Shown here piece by piece: positions 56,530 through 64,000 of a DNA stretch of 64,000 nucleotides (positions are counted from its first letter, which is position 1; each line of letters begins with the position of its first letter). Made by a program: the position numbers and the translations under genes. Below the pieces are notes generated by a model. It did no database searches and had not been told where the DNA came from. It saw only the letters and a program-made list of their open reading frames with translations. The stretch comes from Cynocephalus volans (Eukaryota > Chordata > Mammalia > Dermoptera > Cynocephalidae), in NCBI RefSeq assembly GCF_027409185.1, contig NC_084463.1, positions 164,285,869-164,349,868 of the forward strand, written 5' to 3'.

Positions 56530-57710
56530 GAATCAGAAGGCAGCTGACTGGGTTTTCCCATCCAAACCAGCAGGTTACTCTGCGATTTCTGATTTCTAAC
56601 TCTAAGGGAGATGGTAGGGGACAGGCAGAGATGTAAGTAGAGGAAAAGGGCCAGACCTCTGCCTTGAGCTGGATGCCTAATGACCTCAGGAGCCGCCCTT
56701 AACCTTGCGTGCTTGCCCAGGGCTCTCTCTCAGGACTAACCCATCTTTGTCAACTGTGTGTGTGGCTTGGGAGACACAAGGTTGTTAAAAGAAATTGTCA
56801 CACCTCGGGCACTCCACTCTGCAAGGTATCTGCATCCGAGCTCCCCAGTGCAGACCAAACTGCCCCATTCCTCCTGTCTCCCTTCACCCTGCCAGGGGCT
56901 ACTTCCAGGCCAGGGAGAGCTGGAAGGAGTGTCACCATGCTGGCAGACTACATCGTCCTTTTGTTTGGTGCCCTGAGGCTTTTGCACTTGAGGAGTGCTC
57001 AGCCTTTCTTTTGTAAAGTGGGAGAAAGACCAAGGTGAAAGGGAAGGTGGGAAAGAGGAACCACAGGGCACCTGGTGCATTCTCAGATGCAGAGCTGTCC
57101 CAAGGGAGCGCTCACTTGGGAGCGGGTGACCTGTTCCTTCTATTCAAGAGGAGGTGGGGCTTGGACTGCGGGGCGTGGTGGTGGGCACAGACGGGAGAGT
57201 TTTCTGAGAACTTCTCATTCCCCACCTCACCTTTCAGACCTCAGCTCGACCTTGACCTTTCAGGGAAGCCTTGTCTGATCTCTCAAGTCCAAACTCCCAT
57301 CAAAAGGTGACCCTGTGAAAGTCCAAAGTGGGACTTTTGAGAAAGAAAGGAGGTGCTCTTCATTACTGCACTGGGACAAAAGGCACTCACCTGGATGGTC
57401 CTGGGAATGGCACTGGAGGCCACCATGAGTCCCCAAGAGCAGCCTGCCTCTTCCCACCGGGAAGAGGTTCTGTGCGCACATCCATGCCTGGACATCCACA
57501 TGACCTGGGCCTCGGTTCACCTGGTGACCAGCTCTGCACACAGCAGGCTGAGGTCCCGGCTCTGAGACTGGTAGTTTAAAGGGCTGCATTCGGACCCTGA
57601 GGGTGACCCGCGGGTGATCCAGCAATTCAGGGCAGGGGCAAGGGTGCCTGGGAAAGCCGGCGTAGCCCTCAGGCCCGTCAGTGGGGCCCTGTTTTCTCAC
57701 TCACTCCTCA
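56530..57710. other. Non-coding interval
   Basis: No recognisable exon, RNA gene or repeat. Confidence 0.45.
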
Positions 57711-57714
57711 ATGA

Positions 57715-57800
57715 CCCCAAGAGCTGGGCAGCGACCGCTCTTTCCGACTCACCGACAAGGGAACTGAGGCTCAGGGGAGGTGGCTGCCCCAGGTACATGT
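57715..57800 (-). repeat. MIR-like fragment
   Basis: 'caccgacaagggaactgaggctcaggggaggtgg' fits the reversed MIR core. Confidence 0.45.
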
Positions 57801-58254
57801 GGCATGTCCCGGGTGGTAGCTTAATGGGGGATTAACGTGGATGTGGACAAAGCAAGGCCTCACTGAGCCAAATGTGTTCTGAAGGATCCTTCCCGAAGCG
57901 CTCTGCTACGTGGGTCCCGCCCTCCTGTCTGTCAGGTCCCCAGGACATTCTCCCTTCAGTGTCAGCCTCCCCAGCTGCATCTGTCGTCTCATGAGGCTGC
58001 CTCCAGCCTTTAGGGGAAACATCAGATGAAAGATACTCTCCGTGCTGACTCTAATCTCCTAATCAGGGGGGGGTCCGAGCTGATCCCCTGATGGGGGTCA
58101 AGGGCTCCCTCTGCCTCCTCCAGGGCTCATCGAGCAGCAGGTGGCATCACCTGCAGTAGGTGAATCATTCTTTCCCCGCTTACCTTCACCATTTTTAATG
58201 CTGCCACAGGATGGTGGGAGCCACATAGGCTCCATGCAGCCTCTGGGGACGTCT

Positions 58255-58335
58255 GGCTCCAGCCTCACCCTGGCTGTGAGGCCTTGGGCACATTCTCACC
58301 TCAGTCCTCTCATCTGTAAAATGGACGAGAAAGCA
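58255..58335 (+). repeat. MIR fragment
   Basis: 'ggctgtgaggccttgggcacattctcacctcagtcctctcatctgtaaaatgg' is sense MIR. Confidence 0.65.
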
Positions 58336-58339
58336 TTAC

Positions 58340-59650
58340 CTCTTAGGGGAGTGGGTGGGGTAGGGTGCAGGAGCAGGGGCTGCCTTCCCATCTGCACCCC
58401 GAGCCCTCTGCCTCTCTAACATCACCCTGGGGCCTCCCGCTGCTGCGAGGCCGGGGCTGCCGGCCCTGCCAGGCTGCCAAGGGCCACGCCTAGGCCTCTG
58501 GCCTCAGTGACGAGGCCTTTTTCTGCTTCTGCCGCCTGCTCCCTGACATCTCACACGCCTGCCTCTAAGCCTGAGATGCGGCTTCTAAGCCAGGGCAGAC
58601 CCAGCCTGCTATTCTGGGGTCTTCTTTCAACTATTTTGGCAAAGACCAAATGGCAGCCTCCTTTAAAATAGATGCTCCAAGCTCAGGGGTCATTCCCTGA
58701 GAACCAGGTCAGACCAGGCCCGGACTCCTCCACAGCAGCTCATTCAAGTTAAATACAGACCCTGGCATCTGTAGCTTTGAGGAGGGCTCGACTGGAATAC
58801 CAGGGGGCAAACGTGGGGCAGAAACCAAAATAAAATCAGGCCGGTCCTCGGAGGTGCCTCTGGCTCCTCAGTTCCATGAGCGCTGCTCTGACTTTCCTTG
58901 TGAAACCGCAGGGCCAGCTGCACGAGGTGGCCAGGGCACCCGTATGCTTGATAAGTGGCAGCCCAGCCGCCTCTGGCGAGGTCACTCCACAAATGCCCGT
59001 TGGGGGACAGTCTCCCGCTCAGAACTGTGTGCGGGAGCAACGCGCTGAGACCAGGAAGCCCTATCTGCAGCCTAGTTCCCTGGGAAATGGCTTTCTGCTT
59101 AATGTTCCCCTAAATGTTGGGGATCCTATAGTATAATATACATATCACAACTGAGAAAACTTGAAAAAACAAACAGAAAGGACTCCCAGAAATAAAGCGA
59201 TGCAACTCACATTTTGCTACAGGCATGGCACCGGGCTCCAAAGACGTCAAATTGTGAGATGTCTCTGGTGTGCACCTGACCGCCAGTGCCTGGGACCCTG
59301 ACCATCTACTAAACTAAACGGGTTCCCCCTCGGCTCATGTGGTTTCACTCAGTCTCACCACTCTCAGACGTCCTCACATGCCAACCTCGGGAAGCGGGTC
59401 TGTCGGCAAGTGCAGAACCAACGCGTCAGGTGGGCCCCGCGTCAGAACGGCATGTAAGCAGCAGCTGTGAGCCTTTGCAAGGGGAACAGAACGCTTGTAA
59501 CTTTGTGAGGCTGGGGAGAGACCCCTGGAGTGGCGGGGGACTGGGGAGACCTCCCTACAAAGCGATTCTGGGGCAGGGAGCTCATGTCTGCCCTCCCTCC
59601 CTTAACAGCCCGGCGATGGGGTCAAGCCTAGCGTCAAGGGAGTATTTTGC
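58340..59650. other. Non-coding interval
   Basis: No gene or clear repeat recognised. Confidence 0.45.
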
Positions 59651-59654
59651 CCAT

Positions 59655-60240
59655 TTGGAAGGCCAGTATGTCATTCAACAAACGTTGGCTATCCTCTGTG
59701 TGTGCAGACTCTGTTCCAGGCACTGGGGACAGGGCAGAAATGCCACCATCACTGCCTTGGTGGAACTGACATTCCAAGGGGAGAAGCAGACTCTGAGTAA
59801 AGAGTTACCATGGAGTGAGGACTGAGAGAGGGGGATGGAAGCTCCCCCGGATGGCGTCTGAGGGAGGCCAGGGGCCACTGACCTAGCTTGGGGGTCAGGG
59901 AGGCTTCTCCCAAGAAGCAGCGTCTGGTTGACCTGAAGCTCAGCTTGGGCCAGTGAGAGTGACCTGGGCAGAGAGCACAGCACGTGCAGAGGCCTGGAGG
60001 TGAGTCACAGGAGTCCTGGCTTGGGGAAGTGCAGGCAGCCTGGGCGGTCAGCCCAGGGGGCTGAAGCCAAGAGGCTGTGGGGGCTGACAGGGCTTTGAAA
60101 GGCCAGCCCTCTGGGTTTGGGCGTGGGCACGGTCAGCTTTGTGTTAAAGGTGGAGCTTTCTGGTCTCTGTGAGCAATTGCCAGGTGGGACAAAGGCATGA
60201 GCCCTGGCTCCTAGCACAGGGCTGGGCCTGGGGGCAGCAG
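59655..60240 (-). repeat. L2 fragment, reverse orientation
   Basis: 'cattcaacaaacgttggc', 'ctctgttccaggcactggggac', 'ggtggaactgacattccaag' and 'cagcacgtgcagaggcctggagg' follow the reversed L2 3' region. Confidence 0.6.
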
Positions 60241-60667
60241 AAAAGGCTTTACTCTTTCAACCAACCTTAAATCAAACTTGCGTGGTTTCTGACCATCTGA
60301 TGGCCCTCAGCCTGGTCTCCTCCCTGAAGTGCAGGGGTGGCCTGAGGTCTGAATGGGCTGCTGGGGCCCAAGGATTCAGGCCAGGCCTTCAAACTTGTCC
60401 TTGACCTGCCCAATCCAGCAGGCAGCGTGGGCATCTGCCTCCACCACAAGTCCTCCCCACAGCGTGTCGGAGAGCCGAAAGGTGCAGTGTGGCCTCCTGG
60501 TAGGGAAGAGGGGGCAGGGGTGCATGGTGGGGCTGGAGACTTGGCAGGTCCATGGGAGCCTGAAAAGACATTTTTATCTTAAGAGCAAAGAGAAGCAACT
60601 GGAGCGTTGAAGCTGCAGATTGACTTGGTCTCACCGGTCTTTCTCAAAGCTTGCCGTGACTACAGCA

Positions 60668-60866
60668 GTGCGTGGCAGGGGCGGGCAAACACTTCTGGAA
60701 GGAGTCCGTCGGGAAATTATTTCCAGCCTTGTGGGCCGTGCAGTCTCTGTCCCACCACTCAGCTCTGCCAGTTGTAGCTGGAAACCAGCTGCAGACAACA
60801 CGTCAAGGAACAGGTGTGGCCCTATGCCAGGAAGAACGGGCTAGGTGGGGGGCTGGATTTGGCTAA
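60668..60866 (+). mobile_element. Ancient hAT-like MER element
   Basis: 'gggcgggcaaacacttctgg', 'ccttgtgggccgtgcagtctctgtcccacc' and 'ggggggctggatttggc' are a diverged relative of the element at 4.63 kb. Confidence 0.55.
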
Positions 60867-61084
60867 TGGGCGTGCAGACCCCTAGTGGAGGGGCGGGATG
60901 GGAGTTGGGGCGGTCACGTGGTCGCACTTTACTGTTTGAGCACCTCTGTCCTGCAACCACAGGATCCTTTGTTCTCCAAGTCTCCTTGAGTGGCCGTTCC
61001 ATTCCAATGGGCCCCTCCTCGAAGAAAAAACACTAAATCGTCCTCCAAGACTTATGGATCCAGTACCCATGGTAAGAAGCATAA

Positions 61085-61215
61085 TACAACGATGATATTA
61101 CTGTTTATTGGGCAGGCACCACAGGCATTTCGTGGTCTCATTTAGATTTCACAACAGCCCTGAAAGTGAATGAGGAGACTGAGGCACACTGAAGTTAGGC
61201 AGATGCAAACTGCAA
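61085..61215 (-). repeat. MIR-like fragment
   Basis: 'gtttattgggcaggcaccacaggc' and 'gaatgaggagactgaggcacactgaag' fit a reversed MIR. Confidence 0.5.
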
Positions 61216-61774
61216 CAACACGGGGTAAGCCAGGGAGACAATGCCACGGGTGCAAATTCTCCTTGAAACCAGGTGCTGATGTCAAGAAATAGAGTAGAAT
61301 CTTCTCACATTACGCAAATCACCAAAAAGACAGAGGGGACCTGACGCCCTGAGCCACTGAATCATGAACGTTGCAGGTCAGGGCAAATCTGAAGATGTGT
61401 GCAAACGACCTGAGAGCACGAGGTTGCTTGTGATTTCTCCTCTCTCATCTTTCCCTGTGGTCCCACCCAGCCCTTTGGTGTCGTTGCAAAGCAGATGGTT
61501 TCAAGGGAGCACTGGTTCTCATTTTGCACGTGTGTTCTACTGGTGCGTTTGTAATTCATGTAATTTCCTGGTTGCTCTTAAAAGGACAGTGGCCACCATG
61601 TCTGCGGAGTGGGGGTCACTAGCCCAGTGAGCATGTGAGTTGGAGGTCAGTTAAGCCTCAATTGGCTGGCTGAGGCTGTTCTGGCACAGTACACACGTGA
61701 GCTGTTATTGCCATGTTTTTAGGATCAACCTCATTGCCTCCCAGACGGGAAGATCTCTGGAGAGCTCCATTCTG

Positions 61775-61880
61775 CTAATTACTTGCTGCGTGGCTGTGGG
61801 CAAGTCACTGACCTTCTCTGAGCCTCAGTCACCTCCCATCCTTGTGGTGAGGATTTGACAAGATCATAGCCGAAGAAGGC
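61775..61880 (+). repeat. MIR fragment
   Basis: 'ctgcgtggctgtgggcaagtcactgaccttctctgagcctcagtcacc' is a clear sense MIR. Confidence 0.7.
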
Positions 61881-62554
61881 AGAGGGCCCGGTGCACGGGC
61901 TGGCCACGTGGTCTTGTCTTCACGGGCAACTTTTGGAGTGGGTGGGCACTGGCTGGCACTGTGCTCCTGCACTGGATCACAGCGGAGGGGCCTGCTGGGG
62001 CTCAGGAGGCTTCCTCTTCAGCACAGAAGCATGTGCTTTGGGCCAGGGCAGGGCAGACTCTGGCATCCTTGGTCATGCCCCGGGCCCCTAAATGTGTAAC
62101 TCTGCTTCCCAGAACCCAGGGCTTGGACCGAGGTGGGAGGGGAGGGGATGACCAACAGACAAGTCAGTCCTGCTGCTGGGGGTGCTGGGGCCAGAGGATG
62201 TTTGGTTTCTCACGAGCTATTGCAGTCCCAGGAGAGGAGCTGTTGGGCTCAGGGGACGTGGACACGCCAGAAGCAGTGACCGTGGCACTCCTCAGGGGCC
62301 TAGCCCCTGTCCGTCTTGATCACCCAGGCCAGGAATGTGGTGGCAGAAAGGCCCCATGAGATGGAGACTCTGATAGGTCCTGAGGGGAGGGGTCGCTTCC
62401 TCTCAGCCAAGCCTCAGTCACTGCACAAAAGGCGAGGGTCACGGTGAGTGGTCCTGCCACAATGCGGGAGAGTGAGTGAGGGGCCAGAGGATGGGCTGCA
62501 CCCTCGAAGTGGCTCCTGGGAGATGCTTCCAAAGCAATGTGATATCACTGCTGC

Positions 62555-62965
62555 CTCCTTAACCTTCCATGGCTCCCCAGTGCCAGACGGAGCAGGTCCA
62601 ATCGCCTTGGCTGTGCCTCCTGACCTGGACCCAGCTGCTTTCTGCCCAGCTCCCCACCCAATACGACCACCTGGCCATGCTCATTAGACTCCATCCTAGA
62701 AAGCCCTTCCCCACCTTCTCTGTGAGGCTGATGATACCACTTCAAAGGCAGCTCATCTTTGGAAAGCTGCCCGACTGTTTGGTGTCAGGGTCCAGCCGGG
62801 CCACCTCCATCGGTGTCCTACCCCAGGAGTGATCATCGCTGGCTCTGTGGTTGGCTTCTCCCACAACACCCCCAGCTCTCAAGTGCAAAAGCCAGCCCGG
62901 CACAGCCAAGACCTCAATAAATACTTGCTGAACGGACAGAGGAATGAATGAATGAATCATCCTAC
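62555..62965 (+). repeat. L2 fragment
   Basis: 'accttccatggctccccagtgcc' and the end 'gacctcaataaatacttgctgaacgga' with GAATGAATGAATGAAT match L2. Confidence 0.6.
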
Positions 62966-62984
62966 AAATACAACTTTTCTCCCC

Positions 62985-63355
62985 ACTTAATAAATACACT
63001 CTGCCATTTCCCTCACCATTATGTGGTCTTTGTAAACATCACAACTTCTGCAGAGAGGATGATGTACGTGGTTTATTTAACCGCTTTTCTCCATTTCCAA
63101 TATGAGGTGGCTTACAAGTTTATTTCTATTATAAACAATGCTGTGATGAACATCTTTGTGCACAAACATTTTGTTTTCATTTTGTTTTGTTTTGCTTCTG
63201 TATTGGGATGTGATCTTCAGAAGTAGAATCTCCAGATTCAGGCCAGGAATTTTGGGCTATAAATTGATGGTCCTCAAAAGTAGCATTTTATGCTGACAGA
63301 GGTATGTCACAGGCTGTGCATTCACTGCATCCTCACCAGCACTGGATAGGTTTTG
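62985..63355 (-). mobile_element. Old LINE-like fragment, antisense
   Basis: 'attataaacaatgctgtgatgaacatctttgtgcac', 'cttcagaagtagaatctcc' and 'catcctcaccagcactgg' are typical of an antisense old LINE 3' region. Confidence 0.55.
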
Positions 63356-63439
63356 TTTCTGTTTTTGTTTTTTCCTGCTAGTGTTTATTAATTTGACAGG
63401 CAAGCAATAATACTTGACATTTATTTTCTAATAAATTTG

Positions 63440-63895
63440 AATACACTCTTATTTTAGAATAGTTTTAGATTTTTAAAAAGGTTACAAAGTTAGGACAGAG
63501 AGTTCTTGTGCATCCCACAATCGGAGATATTGTTAACGTCTTGCATGGGTGCGGTACGTTTGTTACAGCGAGCAAACCAGCACTGACACCTTATTATTAA
63601 TAGAGGTCCATGCTTCATACAGAACTCCTTAGTTTTGCCCCATGTCCTTTTCAGGACCAGGATCTCATCCATGTCACATTCAGTCCTTGTGTCCTCACAG
63701 GCTCCTCTTGGCTGTGACAGTTTATCAGACGTCCCTTGTTTTGGTGACAGTTTTGAGGCAATGCTTGGTTTTTGCTGCCCTCCTAACTCGACTGCCTGGG
63801 CTGAGCATGTCTCCGCAAGCTGCTTTGCTGACGTGTTTTCTCTTCTGGGTCCCTTTATCTCTTGGAGTCTTGGTGGATTTCCTGGAAATCTGAGC
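63440..63895 (-). mobile_element. L1-type LINE fragment, antisense
   Basis: 'gttacaaagttaggacagag', 'agttcttgtgcatcccacaa', 'catgtccttttcaggaccagg' and 'ggctgtgacagtttatcag' follow the antisense order of old L1 3' sequence. Confidence 0.6.
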
Positions 63896-64000
63896 AAACC
63901 TAGAGTTTGTGAGCGGGAACCGCGCCCCGCGCTGGTGGCCGGCTCATGCAGGTCTGTGCGCTTCCGCTCCAGTCTGTTACTTGGTGGGACTCACCACACG

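Noticed and set aside
58040..58075. Bicoid/OTX-type pair TAATCTCCTAATCA
   Set aside because: Two cores only, no supporting cluster; too weak to list as regulatory.
48250..64000. Searched for FGF3 exons
   Set aside because: In human FGF3 begins more than 30 kb upstream of FGF4; only 16 kb is present here and no FGF-core motif is seen.

Overview
The window is mammalian genomic DNA. It contains a three-exon gene with consensus GT-AG introns, a CpG-island promoter, and a dense layer of fossil placental-mammal repeats (MIR, L2, L1M 3' ends, MLT1/MST-type MaLR solo LTRs, hAT-like and palindromic DNA elements). I noticed no Alu, B1/B2, ruminant, carnivore or horse SINEs. The only young-looking SINEs are two elements derived from tRNA, at least one resembling tRNA-Ile. 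From memory these best fit the t-SINE (CYN-like) repeats of colugos (Dermoptera), with rhinolophoid bats as the alternative. The species call is therefore tentative.

The one protein-coding gene I can support is FGF4, on the minus strand. Exon 1 coding is 47555-47216, exon 2 is 46624-46521 and exon 3 is 46001-45825. It encodes an intact 206-residue secreted fibroblast growth factor. Its promoter lies at about 47.84-47.97 kb (TATA box, GC-rich boxes, CCAAT box) inside a CpG island. A four-codon upstream ORF sits in the predicted 5' UTR. The 3' UTR is about 2.2 kb and ends near an AATAAA at 43620-43615. It carries an AU-rich block, the SOX2/OCT4-type embryonic enhancer (44198-44181) and a G-quadruplex-type tract (43991-43968).

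Layout: 1-43.6 kb is FGF4 downstream flank. By synteny with human 11q13 (FGF19 - FGF4 - FGF3, all in the same orientation, known gene order) this is the FGF19-FGF4 intergenic interval. It holds solo LTRs, L2/MIR/L1 relics, two tRNA SINEs, simple repeats and a few non-repeat islands rich in homeodomain, TCF, SOX or SRF-type motifs that could be enhancers. 43.6-48.2 kb is FGF4. 48.2-64 kb is the start of the FGF4-FGF3 interval, again repeats and non-coding sequence. No FGF19, FGF3 or other coding exon is recognisable.

FGF4 is the only gene, so the functional content is one growth-factor gene plus its regulation: promoter, 3' UTR enhancer, and possibly distal elements in the flanks. I found no bacterial-style operon, CRISPR array, novel defence system or unknown multigene system. 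The most interesting signals are regulatory. Repeat subfamily names come from pattern memory and would need RepeatMasker/Dfam to confirm; repeat boundaries are approximate to tens of bases.
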